Source of the DNA: Streptomyces virginiae
GTDB lineage: Bacteria > Actinomycetota > Actinomycetes > Streptomycetales > Streptomycetaceae
Length of the DNA stretch: 46,313 nucleotides
Direction: 5' to 3'
Assembly (NCBI RefSeq): GCF_000720455.1
Contig: NZ_JOAK01000045.1
Span: forward strand, 1 to 46,313
Made by a program: the position numbers and the translations under genes. Positions within the stretch are counted from its first letter, which is position 1; every line of letters begins with the position of its first letter. Under the pieces are notes generated by a model. That model saw only the letters and a program-made list of their open reading frames with translations, was not told where the DNA came from and searched no databases. Below, piece after piece: positions 31,930 through 40,387 of the stretch.

Positions 31930-32118
31930 CGCCCGTCCGGTCCGGGCCCGGTGTCTTCTGCCTCCCGGGTTCGCCCGCGCCCGTCCGACTCCGTCCGGGT
32001 GTCTCCCGCCTCCCCGGCTCCCGCCCCCGCCTTTCGGTCCGGGCCCGGTGTCTTCCGCCTCCCCGGTCCGTCCCCGCCTTCCGGTCCGGGCCGGGTGTCT
32101 TCCGCGCACCTGGGCCCC
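31930..32118. repeat. 48-bp imperfect tandem repeat, four units
   Basis: GTGTCT occurs at 31951, 31999, 32048 and 32095 (steps 48, 49, 47), each within a CCGGTCCGGGCCCGGTGTCT-like context. No coding frame. It ends 6 bp before the stop codon of the thiolase-like gene. Confidence 0.7.
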
Positions 32119-32123
32119 CGCCG

Positions 32124-33317
32124 CTAACCCCGGCCCAGTAGGACCGTGCCCGAGGAGCAGAACCAGCCGCCTGTGCCTGAGGCCAGGGCTACCTGGGGGA
32201 GGCGGCCGCCGGGTTTGGTGACCTGGCCCGCCCCCGCCTCGCCGCGGAGTTGGCGGACCGCCTCGACCAGCAGGAACAGGCCGCGCATGCCGGGGTGGCA
32301 GGCCGAGAGGCCTCCGCCGTCCGTGTTGACCGGGAGTTCTCCGTCGCGCAGCAGGCGGCCCTTCTCCACGAAGGCCCCGCCCTCGCCCTTCGCGCAGAAG
32401 CCGAGGTCCTCCAGGGTCACCAGGGTCATGTACGTGAAGGCGTCGTAGATCTCCGCGAGGTCCACGTCCGCCGGGGTGAGGCCCGCCCGTTCGAAGGCGA
32501 TGCGGCCCGAGACGGCGGCGGGGGAGACCGTGAAGTCCTCCCACTCCGACATGGTGGTGTGGGAGACGGACGTGCCCGAGCCCAGGACCCACACCGGCGC
32601 CTTGGCGGTGTCGGGTACGTAGTCCTCCGCGGCCAGGAGCACCGCGCAGCCGCCGTCCGAGCGGATGCAGCAGTGCAGCTTCGTGAAGGGGTCGGCGATC
32701 ATCTCGCCGGACAGGACGTCCTCGACGGTGATCGGGTCACGGAACATCGCGTCGGGGTTCGTCGCCGCGTTCGCCCGGGCCTGTACGGCCACGGAGGCGA
32801 GCTGCTCCAGCGTCGTCCCGTACTGGTGCATGTGGCGGCGGGCGGCCATGGCGTACTTGGAGATCAGCGTGTGGCCGTACGGGACCTCGAACTGCAGCGG
32901 TCCGCGGGCGCCGAAGGAGAGGTTCGAGGTGCGGCGCCGGGCCTTGATGTCGGCCCGGGCCGTGGATCCGTAGACCAGCAGCACCGCGTTGGCGTGGCCC
33001 GCGGCGATCGCGTCCGCCGCGTGCGCGGCCATGACCTCCCAGGTCGAGCCGCCGACGGAGGTGGAGTCGACCCAGGTGGGGCGCAGGCCCAGGTATTCGG
33101 CCACCTCGACCGGTGCGAGCGTGCCGAGGCCGGCCGAGGCGAAGCCGTCGATGACGGAGCGGTCGAGGCCGGAGTCGGCCAGGGCGCGCCGGGCGGCCTG
33201 TGCGTGCAGGGCGTAGGGGGTGGGGCCGTCCACCCGGCCGCAGTCCGAGAGGGCGACGCCGACCGCCGCGACCCGCCGGCCGGGGCGGGGGGCGGTTCCA
33301 GGTGTGAGTCCAGGCAT
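32124..33317 (-). CDS. Thiolase-superfamily protein, SCP-x/Ltp2-like, nucleophile Cys not evident
   Basis: About 397 aa from ATG 33317; an ATG at 33332 abuts the operator and would give a near-leaderless message. Thiolase fold: RRVAAVGVALSDCGRVDG, IDGFASAGLG, VDSTSVGGSTWEVMAAHAADAI, DPFTKLHCCIRSDGGCAVLL, DLAEIYDAFTYMTLVTLEDLGFC and the C-terminal SACHPGMRG. At the usual nucleophile position it reads GGSTW, without Cys. Related GGS-type proteins such as Ltp2 are DUF35-dependent retro-aldolases that cleave sterol side chains; retro-aldol activity here is inferred. No DUF35 gene is adjacent (see 27429-27911). Confidence 0.9.
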   Translation of the reverse strand: MPGLTPGTAPRPGRRVAAVGVALSDCGRVDGPTPYALHAQAARRALADSGLDRSVIDGFASAGLGTLAPVEVAEYLGLRPTWVDSTSVGGSTWEVMAAHAADAIAAGHANAVLLVYGSTARADIKARRRTSNLSFGARGPLQFEVPYGHTLISKYAMAARRHMHQYGTTLEQLASVAVQARANAATNPDAMFRDPITVEDVLSGEMIADPFTKLHCCIRSDGGCAVLLAAEDYVPDTAKAPVWVLGSGTSVSHTTMSEWEDFTVSPAAVSGRIAFERAGLTPADVDLAEIYDAFTYMTLVTLEDLGFCAKGEGGAFVEKGRLLRDGELPVNTDGGGLSACHPGMRGLFLLVEAVRQLRGEAGAGQVTKPGGRLPQVALASGTGGWFCSSGTVLLGRG

Positions 33318-33332
33318 GCCAGGACGGTACAT

Positions 33333-33347
33333 CTGACGTATCGTCAG
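33333..33347. promoter_or_regulatory. CTGACG-type palindromic operator, site 8 (longest palindrome)
   Basis: CTGACGTATCGTCAG flanked by CAT and ATG on both sides, so the symmetry extends to 21 bp. Directly upstream of the thiolase-like gene. Confidence 0.85.
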
Positions 33348-33467
33348 ATGCTAGGCCCCGGGCCCGCCCTCGCCCTCCCGGGCTGCCCGCCCCCGCCCTC
33401 CGGGGCCCCCGTCCGCGCGCAACCCGGCGCCGTCGCCCCCTGTGCATCTGTCGCCCGCCGCCCTAAC

Positions 33468-33482
33468 ATGACGGCCCGTCAG
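33468..33482. promoter_or_regulatory. CTGACG-type operator, site 9
   Basis: ATGACGGCCCGTCAG followed by AT; one outer mismatch. 20 bp upstream of the acyl-CoA dehydrogenase start at 33503. Confidence 0.72.
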
Positions 33483-33502
33483 ATACGGGGAGGAGCCCGA
33501 CG

Positions 33503-34804
33503 ATGGATGCCGCCTTCACCGCGGAGCAGGACGAGATACGGCGTACCCTGCGCGAGATCCTGGGCAAACGCTGCGGCCCCGACGAGGTCAAGGCCGCCGT
33601 CCGCACCGCTGCCGGATACGACCCTGAGCTGTGGCAGCAGCTCTCCCGGCAGCTCGGGCTGCCGGGCATCGCCGTCGCGGAGGAGTACGGCGGGGTCGGC
33701 TGCGGGCCCGCCGACCTGGCCCTGGCCTGCGAGGAGACCGGGCGGGCGCTGCTGCCCTCGCCGCTGCTGGCCACCGCCGCGCTCTGCGCGCCCCTGATCG
33801 CCGCCCTCGGCACCGCCGCCCAGCGCTCCGCGCTGCTCCCGCCGCTGGCGTCGGGCGGGCTGACCGCCGCCCTCGCCGTCCCCGGCCCGGCGCTCGCCAC
33901 CGCCCTCGCGCTGACCGGGGAGGACGCCGCAGGCCAGTGGTCCGGCGGCGGCCGGGCCGGCGGGGTCCAGGCCCGGGCCGGCGCGGCCGGCGACGGCTGG
34001 CGGCTGTACGGGGAGGCGGCCCAGGTGCTCGACGGGCACAGCGCGTCCCTGCTGCTGGTCGCCGCGCACACCGGCGGCTTCGCGCGCAGCCGTACGCTGC
34101 TGTTCCTCGTACGGGAGGACGCGCCCGGCCTCGTACGGGCCCGGCAGACCGTGCTCGACGAGACGCGCCCGCAGGCCCGGATCCAACTCCGCGACGTTCC
34201 GGCGGAGTTGCTCGGCGCGAGCGAGGGCGAGGGCGAGGGTGAGGAGGGGGCCGACGTGCCGGGGGCCCTCGCCGCCACCGGGCGCACCGCCTCCGCCGTG
34301 CTCGCCGCCGAGGCGGTCGGGGCGGCCGGTCAGGCGCTCGCGCGCACCGTGGAGTACGTGCGCCAGCGCGAGCAGTTCGGCCGGGCGATCGGCTCTTTCC
34401 AGGCGGTCAAGCACCGGCTCGCCGACCTGTACGTGCAGGTCCAGGCGGCCCGCTCGGCGGCCTACTACGCGGCCTGGGATCCGGACCAGGGCGGGCTCGC
34501 GCTCGCGCAGGGGCTGGAGGCGCTGCGGCTGACGGCGGGGGAGGCGATCCAGCTGCACGGCGGTATCGGCTTCACCTGGGAGCACGACGCGCACCTCTAC
34601 TTCAAGCGGGCCGCGTCCGACGAGCTGCTGTTCGGCCCGGTGCACCGGCTGCGGGCGCACGCCGCGGACCGCGCGGGCCTGTTCGCGCCGGCGGCGGCGC
34701 CGGCGGCCGCGCCCGAGCCGGCCGACGCCGCCCCGCCCGCGCCCGCATCCTCCGCCGCGGCTCCCGCCGCGTCCCCGCCCGCACAAGAGAAGGTGGCCGT
34801 CTGA
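33503..34804 (+). CDS. Acyl-CoA dehydrogenase, HGGIGFTWEHD type, with Ala/Pro-rich C-terminal tail
   Basis: 433 aa. N-terminal helices (FTAEQDEIRRTLREILG, GLPGIAVAEEYGGVGCG), a middle beta-domain poor in the usual FAD motifs, and the C-terminal helical domain with VRQREQFGRAIGSFQAVKHRL and IQLHGGIGFTWEHDAHLYFKRA. The last 50 residues are a disordered Ala/Pro/Ser tail. This C-terminal type matches the gene at 11827 and is complementary to those at 10664 and 16679, so it is a candidate partner for the latter. GGGGAGGAG ribosome-binding site. Overlaps the next gene by one base. Operator site 9 is 20 bp upstream. Confidence 0.92.
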   Translation: MDAAFTAEQDEIRRTLREILGKRCGPDEVKAAVRTAAGYDPELWQQLSRQLGLPGIAVAEEYGGVGCGPADLALACEETGRALLPSPLLATAALCAPLIAALGTAAQRSALLPPLASGGLTAALAVPGPALATALALTGEDAAGQWSGGGRAGGVQARAGAAGDGWRLYGEAAQVLDGHSASLLLVAAHTGGFARSRTLLFLVREDAPGLVRARQTVLDETRPQARIQLRDVPAELLGASEGEGEGEEGADVPGALAATGRTASAVLAAEAVGAAGQALARTVEYVRQREQFGRAIGSFQAVKHRLADLYVQVQAARSAAYYAAWDPDQGGLALAQGLEALRLTAGEAIQLHGGIGFTWEHDAHLYFKRAASDELLFGPVHRLRAHAADRAGLFAPAAAPAAAPEPADAAPPAPASSAAAPAASPPAQEKVAV

Positions 34805-35286
34805 TGGCTCGCGTGGCTCCCGGCGTCAAGCTGATGCAGAAGGTCTCCTCGACCATGCTGTTCGCCAAGATCGCACCGCACTTCATCCCCGCCATGGACA
34901 AGGCGGTGCACAAGCTGACCCGCGGCAAGGTCATGCTGAGCGCCCAGATGCTGCCGGGCGTGATCCTCACCGCCAAGGGCGCGCGGACCGGCGAGCCGCG
35001 CACCACACCGCTCGCGTGCATGCCGGAGGACGGTGGGACGAGCTGGATCCTGATCGGGTCCAACTTCGGCCGGCCCGGGCACCCGGCATGGACCGGGAAC
35101 CTGCTCAAGCACCCGGACGCGGACGTGAGTTGGCAAGGGAGGGACATCGCCGTACGGGCCCGGCTGCTGGTGGGTGAGGAGCGCGCGGCGGCATGGCGGG
35201 CGGTGCTGAGGTTCTGGCCGCCGTACGCGACGTACCAGGCGCGCATCGAGCGTGAGATCCGGCTGTTCCGCCTGGAGCGTCGCTGA
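34804..35286 (+). CDS. Deazaflavin (F420)-dependent nitroreductase-family protein, DDN-like
   Basis: 160 aa. The Ddn/FDOR split-barrel family is recognised from LTAKGARTGEPRTTPL, WILIGSNFGRPGHPAWTGNLLKHPDADV and AAWRAVLRFWPPYATYQARI. Members use reduced F420 to reduce quinones or nitro compounds and are often bound to the membrane by an amphipathic N-terminus, as here (KLMQKVSSTMLFAKIAPHFI). Translationally coupled to the acyl-CoA dehydrogenase, which suggests a reduction step or electron transfer in the same pathway. Confidence 0.92.
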   Translation: MARVAPGVKLMQKVSSTMLFAKIAPHFIPAMDKAVHKLTRGKVMLSAQMLPGVILTAKGARTGEPRTTPLACMPEDGGTSWILIGSNFGRPGHPAWTGNLLKHPDADVSWQGRDIAVRARLLVGEERAAAWRAVLRFWPPYATYQARIEREIRLFRLERR

Positions 35287-35352
35287 TCCCGGGCGGGTGG
35301 TGGCGCCGGCGCGGAGCCGGCCGGGGGCGGCGGACCCGGAGCGGGCCCGCCG

Positions 35353-36000
35353 TTACCTGGTCGGCTTCTTGCCGGTGATGCCGAGGTGGACGAGCAGGGC
35401 CAGGTTCGGCTTGAGCTCGGCCTGCTTGACTCCCCAGGCCTGGAAGCCCTTCTGGTGCGAGGCGACCGCGGCCAGCATCGCGACCAGCGAACCGGCCATC
35501 GCGGCGGGGCTGACGTCCTTGTCGACCTTGCCCTTGGCCTGGAGCTCCTTCACCGATTCCGTGAGGGAGTTGGTGACCGAGTTCAGGATCTTCATGCGGA
35601 TCTTGTAGAAACGCTTGTCGCCCTCGGCCGCGCCGAGGTCGACCACGCGCAGGATCGCGTCGTTTCGACGCCAGAACTCCAGGAAGCCGTCGACGAGTTC
35701 CTCGGCGGCTGACCACCCGGACTTGCCGACCCAGGTCCGGCCCTCGACGAGCGACGTCAACTGCGCGCCCTCGGTGGCCATTTGTTCGGCGATCTCCAGG
35801 ACGGCGCCTTCGACGTCCGGGAAGTACTGGTAGAAGGTCGCGGGGGAGGTACCGGCCTTGCGGGCGACGTCGATCACCTTGACGTCGCGGTACGGCGAGG
35901 AGCTGAGCATCTCGCTGAGGCAGTCGAGCAGCTTCTGCCGCGTCGCCTGGCCGCGCCGGCCGGCGACACGCCCGTCGACGGTGCGTACTTGTCCTGTCAT
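35353..36000 (-). CDS. TetR-family transcriptional regulator, probable repressor of the CTGACG regulon
   Basis: 215 aa. The N-terminal helix-turn-helix spans about 18-65 (RGQATRQKLLDCLSEMLSSSPYRDVKVIDVARKAGTSPATFYQYFPDVEGAVLEI) with the TetR signature TFYQYF. The C-terminal ligand and dimer domain is helical (EELVDGFLEFWRRNDAILRVVDLGAAEGD). It is the only classical regulator inside the operator-bearing region. Its start codon overlaps a degenerate copy of the operator (35994-36008), consistent with autorepression. The ligand is probably an acyl-CoA of the pathway, by analogy with KstR-type regulators. Convergent with the DDN-like gene. Confidence 0.93.
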   Translation of the reverse strand: MTGQVRTVDGRVAGRRGQATRQKLLDCLSEMLSSSPYRDVKVIDVARKAGTSPATFYQYFPDVEGAVLEIAEQMATEGAQLTSLVEGRTWVGKSGWSAAEELVDGFLEFWRRNDAILRVVDLGAAEGDKRFYKIRMKILNSVTNSLTESVKELQAKGKVDKDVSPAAMAGSLVAMLAAVASHQKGFQAWGVKQAELKPNLALLVHLGITGKKPTR

Positions 36001-36008
36001 GCCGTCAG
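35994..36008. promoter_or_regulatory. Degenerate CTGACG-type operator overlapping the TetR start codon
   Basis: CTGTCATGCCGTCAG: intact right arm GTCAG, one mismatch in the left arm, and an A where most sites have G. Weaker than the other ten sites. Confidence 0.4.
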
Positions 36009-36320
36009 CTTACCGAGGGGTGATCGGCGCGCTATTCGGCCGCCTGCAAATGGGGTTACGGGGTCCCTGGCCTGGGTGGAAGGCCGTCCCGGGCGGTCGC
36101 GGAGGCGGATTCAGGCCGGTGCGGCGCGCGGTCACGGCCCGGGTGCGGCGCGTGGTCGAGGGCCGCACGCCCCCGTGGTCGCGGTCCGGGCGTGTCGCCC
36201 GGTTCCACGAAGTTTCCCCCGAATAGTCTTATCAACAGGCTGTGGACAAGTTTTCGGGCGGATCATGGCTGGGAGAGGTGGGAGGGTACACACCCCCGCA
36301 GAACGGAAGGAACCGGGCCC
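36009..36320. other. Divergent intergenic region between tetR and the VOC gene
   Basis: About 310 bp without a gene. It contains TTATCAACA (36229-36237), then GGC, then TGTGGACAA (36241-36249). The second is the exact complement of the Streptomyces DnaA box TTGTCCACA, and the first is a two-mismatch copy in the opposite orientation. No CTGACG operator other than the degenerate one. Confidence 0.5.
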
Positions 36321-37115
36321 ATGGCCGCATTCGTGGAAGGCGCACCCTGCTGGGTGGACGCCTCGCTTCCGGACGTCGAGGCGGGCAAGCGGTTCTACGG
36401 CGAGCTCTTCGGGTGGACCTACGCGGACAGCGCGGGCGCCGAGTACGGCCACTACACGCAGGCCTACAGCAGGGGCCGCAACGTCGCGGCCCTCGCCCCC
36501 AAGCCCGACGGCCGGATGCCCACGGTCTGGGGCGTCTACCTCTACACCAACGACGCCTACGCCTGCGCCCAGCGCATCCGCGCCGCCGGCGGCCAGATGG
36601 TGATGGACCCCATGCCGGTCGGCCCGTACGGCACCGCCGCCATGGCCGCCGACCCCGGCGGAGCGGTCTTCGGGCTGTGGCAGCCCGGCACCCACCACGG
36701 CTTCGAGGCCCAGCAGGAGCCGTACACGTACTGCTGGAGCGAGGTCTACACCCGGGCCCGCGACGCCGTGGACGTCTTCTACGCCAAGGTCTTCGGCTAC
36801 GTCCCGCAGGACCAGGACGACGCCGGCGTGGAATACCGCATCTGGTCGCCGCCCGGCAAGGCGCCCGGCACCGACACCGCCGTCCTGGGCCGCAGCCTGA
36901 TCACGGACGCCTTCCCGGAGATCATGCCGGCGCACTTCCTCGTCTACTTCGCCGTCCCGGACTGCGACCAGTCCGTGGCGACGGCGCAGCGGCTCGGCGG
37001 CCGGGTCACCGCGGACCCCTTCGACACCCCCTACGGCCGGATCGCGGTCGTCGCGGACAATCAGGGGGCGGTCTTCGGGCTCCTCTCGGAACCCCGCACC
37101 AAGGCGGACGGATAG
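36321..37115 (+). CDS. Two-domain VOC (glyoxalase-like) protein
   Basis: 264 aa, two vicinal-oxygen-chelate domains: about 5-125 ([23 protein letters not shown]) and 135-260 ([23 protein letters not shown]), each ending DPxGAxFGL or DNQGAVFGL. It is a paralogue of the protein at 20814-21602 with the same layout and length. ATG at 36321 with AAGGA upstream; an earlier ATG at 36192 reads through promoter DNA. Substrate unknown; monocistronic. Confidence 0.9.
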   Translation: MAAFVEGAPCWVDASLPDVEAGKRFYGELFGWTYADSAGAEYGHYTQAYSRGRNVAALAPKPDGRMPTVWGVYLYTNDAYACAQRIRAAGGQMVMDPMPVGPYGTAAMAADPGGAVFGLWQPGTHHGFEAQQEPYTYCWSEVYTRARDAVDVFYAKVFGYVPQDQDDAGVEYRIWSPPGKAPGTDTAVLGRSLITDAFPEIMPAHFLVYFAVPDCDQSVATAQRLGGRVTADPFDTPYGRIAVVADNQGAVFGLLSEPRTKADG

Positions 37116-37308
37116 CCGCCGCGGACGGATCGCCGGGCAGATCACACCGCGCTGCTCGCCGTGCCGGGGCCGGACCCGGCCCGGGCCTGACAGAATCGGG
37201 GTTGCGCGACCCGGGCTGCGCCCCGGAATGAGACGCTGCACGGGGCAGGGCCCCGTGCCGGTGGGAGCGGGCCCGGTGAGTGGCCCGTACGGGGAGGTGT
37301 GGAGGCGA

Positions 37309-39732
37309 GTGGTGGAGCAGCTGACGCAGCACGACCCGAGACGGATCGGCCCCTTCGAGGTGCTGGGACGGCTCGGCGCCGGCGGCATGGGGCTGGTCTA
37401 TCTCGCGCGGTCCGCGTCCGGACGGCGGGTCGCGATCAAGACGGTGCGGACCGAGCTCGCCGAGGACCAGCTGTTCCGCGTGCGGTTCACCCGCGAGGTG
37501 GAGGCGGCGCGTGCCGTGTCCGGCTTCTACACGGCGGCCGTCGTCGACGCCGACCCGCGGGCCGCCGTGCCGTGGCTGGCCACCGCGTACGTCCCGGCGC
37601 CCTCCCTGGAGGAGATCGTCAACGAGTGCGGGCCCATGCCCGCCCAGGCCGTACGGTGGCTCGCAGCCGGCATCGCCGAGGCCCTGCAGTCCATCCACGG
37701 CGCCGGCCTCGTCCACCGCGACCTGAAGCCGTCCAACGTGCTCGTCGTCGAGGACGGCCCGCGCGTGATCGACTTCGGTATCGCGAGCGGTGTCTCGAAC
37801 ACCCGCCTGACCATGACGAACGTCGCCGTCGGCACCCCCGCCTACATGTCGCCCGAGCAGGCGAAGGACTCGCGCAGCGTCAAGGGCGCCAGCGACGTCT
37901 TCTCGCTCGGCTCCACGCTGGTCTTCGCCGCGACCGGGCACCCGCCCTACCACGGGGCCAACCCGGTGGAGACGGTCTTCATGCTGCTGCGCGAGGGCCC
38001 GAACCTGGAGGGGCTCCCCGAGGAGCTGCGGCCGCTGATCGAGTCCTGCATGCAGATGGACGCCTCGCTGCGGCCCACCCCGGCCGACCTGCAGGCGCAG
38101 CTGGCCCCGCACCTGTTCGACGGCGGCGACGACAGCGGCACCGCGTCGGCGTGGCTGCCCGGGCGGGCCGTCGCGATGATCGAGGCCCGGCGCGCGGGCA
38201 ACCGTACGCCCGCCGCGGCCGTGCCCGCACCCGGCCGTGACGGCGGCGGCGCGGGCGCCGGAGGCGGCGCGGGGGGCCGCGGGCCGCTGTCCGAGCAGGC
38301 GACGCACCGCCGCCCGCGCGGCGCCGAGGGCTGGGTGGACCCGCGCACCGGCCAGGCCGTGCCGCAGCGCCCGCACCACCCGCCGCGGTCCCCGGTGCCG
38401 TCGGGCGAGCCCGTACGCCTGGGCGGCTCGCCGGTGCCGATCGGGCCCGGCCCGTTCGCGTCGGCCGCGGCGTCGGCCGGGCACTCCTCCGCCGCGGACT
38501 CGGCGACCGGCTGGGTCCGCTCTCCCGACGGCTCCGCACCCGCCCATGCGACCGGACCGGTCGCGCCGTCCGTACCGAGCCCCGGCCCGGCACCGGACAG
38601 CGGCCGCTGGCGGCCGTGGCGTTTCCGCATGTCGAACGAGGTCTGGGGCACCCCGACCGTCGCCGGCAACCTCCTGTACGTGACCTCCTTCGAGGTCCAC
38701 GCGCTGGACGTGGCCAGCGGCCGCCGCCAGTTCAAGACCCGCGACGTCGCCTGGTCCATGGCGGTCGCCGACGGCCGGATCCACGCCTCCGACGGGCCCT
38801 CCCTGTACGCGCTCGACGGCTCCGACGGCTCCGAGCGGTGGCGGCTGTCCACCGACGCCTGGGTGTACGCGCTGCGCGCCGAGCGCGGCACGGTCGTCAC
38901 CGCCACGCGCGGTGGCGGCGTACAGGCCTGGGAGGCGTCCAGCGGCCACAAGCTGTGGGAGCTGACCGGCGCGCAGAGCGACTTCGAGACGCCGGAGGCG
39001 GCCCCCGTCCTCCACGACGGCACGGTGTACGTGTGGCAGGACGCGCGGCTGCGCGCCCTGGACGCCCGCAGCGGCCGCGAGTCCTGGTCGTACCCGATCG
39101 GCGACGCGGGCTCCTGCGGGAACGTGCCCGTCCGGGTCACGCCCGCCCCGGACGGCAACGTGTACGTCGCGGCCGGCACCCGGGTGCTCTCGGTGGACCG
39201 GGCCTCGGGCCGGGTCCGCTGGCACTTCGAGGCCCCCGCGGTCTTCCTGGCCCCGCCGGCCTTCGCGCCGGGCGCGGCCGTCACGGGCGGCGGGGTCTAC
39301 CTCGCCGACTACCTGGGCACCGTCTACGCCCTCGACGCCGCCACCGGCCAGGACCGCTGGCGGATCGCGACGGAGTCGCGGCAGTCCTCCGACCCGGTGC
39401 TGGTGGTGGGCGGCAACGTCCACCTGGGGGCGGGCAGCGCGCTGTACACGCTCGACGCGGTCACCGGCACCCCGAAGTGGCGGTTCGCGGCGGGCGGCGA
39501 GATCACGGGTCTCCCTGCGGTCGCGGACGGCCGGGTGCACTTCGGGTCGGCCGACCACTGCCTCTACACCCTGGACGCGGCGGGCGGCCAGCTGCGCTGG
39601 AAGCTGGCCACGGGCGGCGAGATCACCGGCGCCCCGGTCGCGGAGGCGGGCGTGGTGTACGCGTGCAGCAAGGACCGCTGCGTGTACGCCCTGGACGCGG
39701 CGAAGGGCACGGGCACCCGTACGAGCGGGTGA
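37309..39732 (+). CDS. afsK: AfsK Ser/Thr protein kinase with C-terminal PQQ-like beta-propeller
   Basis: 807 aa from the GTG at 37309. With this start the invariant lysine of VAIK is residue 44 and the activation-loop threonine (NTRLTMT) is residue 168, the numbering known for S. coelicolor AfsK; the GTG at 37312 would shift both by one. Kinase domain about 14-275: [29 protein letters not shown] Pro/Gly/Ala-rich linker (about 275-440) has no clear membrane helix. The C-terminus holds about eight PQQ-like blades (ALDxxxGxxxW repeats). AfsK phosphorylates the regulator AfsR, promoting secondary metabolism, and DivIVA, affecting hyphal branching. The afsR gene is not in the window. Confidence 0.93.
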   Translation: MVEQLTQHDPRRIGPFEVLGRLGAGGMGLVYLARSASGRRVAIKTVRTELAEDQLFRVRFTREVEAARAVSGFYTAAVVDADPRAAVPWLATAYVPAPSLEEIVNECGPMPAQAVRWLAAGIAEALQSIHGAGLVHRDLKPSNVLVVEDGPRVIDFGIASGVSNTRLTMTNVAVGTPAYMSPEQAKDSRSVKGASDVFSLGSTLVFAATGHPPYHGANPVETVFMLLREGPNLEGLPEELRPLIESCMQMDASLRPTPADLQAQLAPHLFDGGDDSGTASAWLPGRAVAMIEARRAGNRTPAAAVPAPGRDGGGAGAGGGAGGRGPLSEQATHRRPRGAEGWVDPRTGQAVPQRPHHPPRSPVPSGEPVRLGGSPVPIGPGPFASAAASAGHSSAADSATGWVRSPDGSAPAHATGPVAPSVPSPGPAPDSGRWRPWRFRMSNEVWGTPTVAGNLLYVTSFEVHALDVASGRRQFKTRDVAWSMAVADGRIHASDGPSLYALDGSDGSERWRLSTDAWVYALRAERGTVVTATRGGGVQAWEASSGHKLWELTGAQSDFETPEAAPVLHDGTVYVWQDARLRALDARSGRESWSYPIGDAGSCGNVPVRVTPAPDGNVYVAAGTRVLSVDRASGRVRWHFEAPAVFLAPPAFAPGAAVTGGGVYLADYLGTVYALDAATGQDRWRIATESRQSSDPVLVVGGNVHLGAGSALYTLDAVTGTPKWRFAAGGEITGLPAVADGRVHFGSADHCLYTLDAAGGQLRWKLATGGEITGAPVAEAGVVYACSKDRCVYALDAAKGTGTRTSG

Positions 39733-39798
39733 CCCGACAGGGGCCGGGTCCGGCCCCGCCGGGTAGCGCACCGCACCGGGAGTGACAGGATGGACCCC

Positions 39799-40293
39799 AT
39801 GAGCAACGTCTACTTCGACATCAACATCAACGGCGCCCCCGCCGGCCGCATCGTCTTCAACCTCTTCGACGACGTCGTGCCGCAGACGGCGCGCAACTTC
39901 CGTGAGCTGGCCACCGGCCAGAACGGCTACGGCTACGCCGGCTCGGGCTTCCACCGCGTCATCCCGCAGTTCATGCTGCAGGGCGGTGACTTCACCAACC
40001 ACAACGGCACCGGCGGCAAGTCCATCTACGGCGAGAAGTTCGCGGACGAGAACTTCAACCTGAAGCACGACCGCCCGTACCTGCTGTCGATGGCGAACGC
40101 CGGCCGCAACACCAACGGCTCGCAGTTCTTCATCACCACGGTCGTCACCCCGTGGCTCGACGGCAAGCACGTCGTCTTCGGCGAGGTCGTCGAGGGCCAG
40201 GCCCTCGTCGACCAGATCGAGGCCCTGGGCTCCCAGTCCGGCGCCCCCAAGGGCAAGGTCGAGATCGCGGCCTCCGGCGTCGTCGAAGCCTGA
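39799..40293 (+). CDS. Cyclophilin-type peptidyl-prolyl cis-trans isomerase
   Basis: 164 aa from ATG 39799; an ATG at 39790 with GGAG seven bases upstream would add three residues. Single cytosolic cyclophilin domain. The catalytic segment is [16 protein letters not shown] (Arg, Phe, Met and Gln of the active site present). Further motifs are [18 protein letters not shown] and [14 protein letters not shown] with the Trp that confers cyclosporin binding. It accelerates proline isomerisation during folding. It follows afsK by 66 bp in the same direction and may share its transcript. Confidence 0.95.
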   Translation: MSNVYFDININGAPAGRIVFNLFDDVVPQTARNFRELATGQNGYGYAGSGFHRVIPQFMLQGGDFTNHNGTGGKSIYGEKFADENFNLKHDRPYLLSMANAGRNTNGSQFFITTVVTPWLDGKHVVFGEVVEGQALVDQIEALGSQSGAPKGKVEIAASGVVEA

Positions 40294-40316
40294 TCCCATC
40301 CGCCTGTACGGCCGGT

Positions 40317-40347
40317 CGGCCCCGCCCCCTCCGGGGGGCCGGGGCCG
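40317..40347. terminator. GC-rich terminator hairpin
   Basis: CGGCCC-x-GCCCCC opposite GGGGGC-x-GGGGCCG, a stem of two 6-bp blocks with one mismatch. It lies between the convergent cyclophilin and enoyl-CoA hydratase-like genes. Confidence 0.6.
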
Positions 40348-40387
40348 CCGCCGTTCCCGGGCCGGCAAGGCCCCCTGACGGGACGCG

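Noticed and set aside
37228..37308. Longer AfsK start at 37228
   Set aside because: The extra 27 residues are Gly/Pro/Val noise, and the start at 37309 reproduces the known numbering of Lys44 and Thr168.
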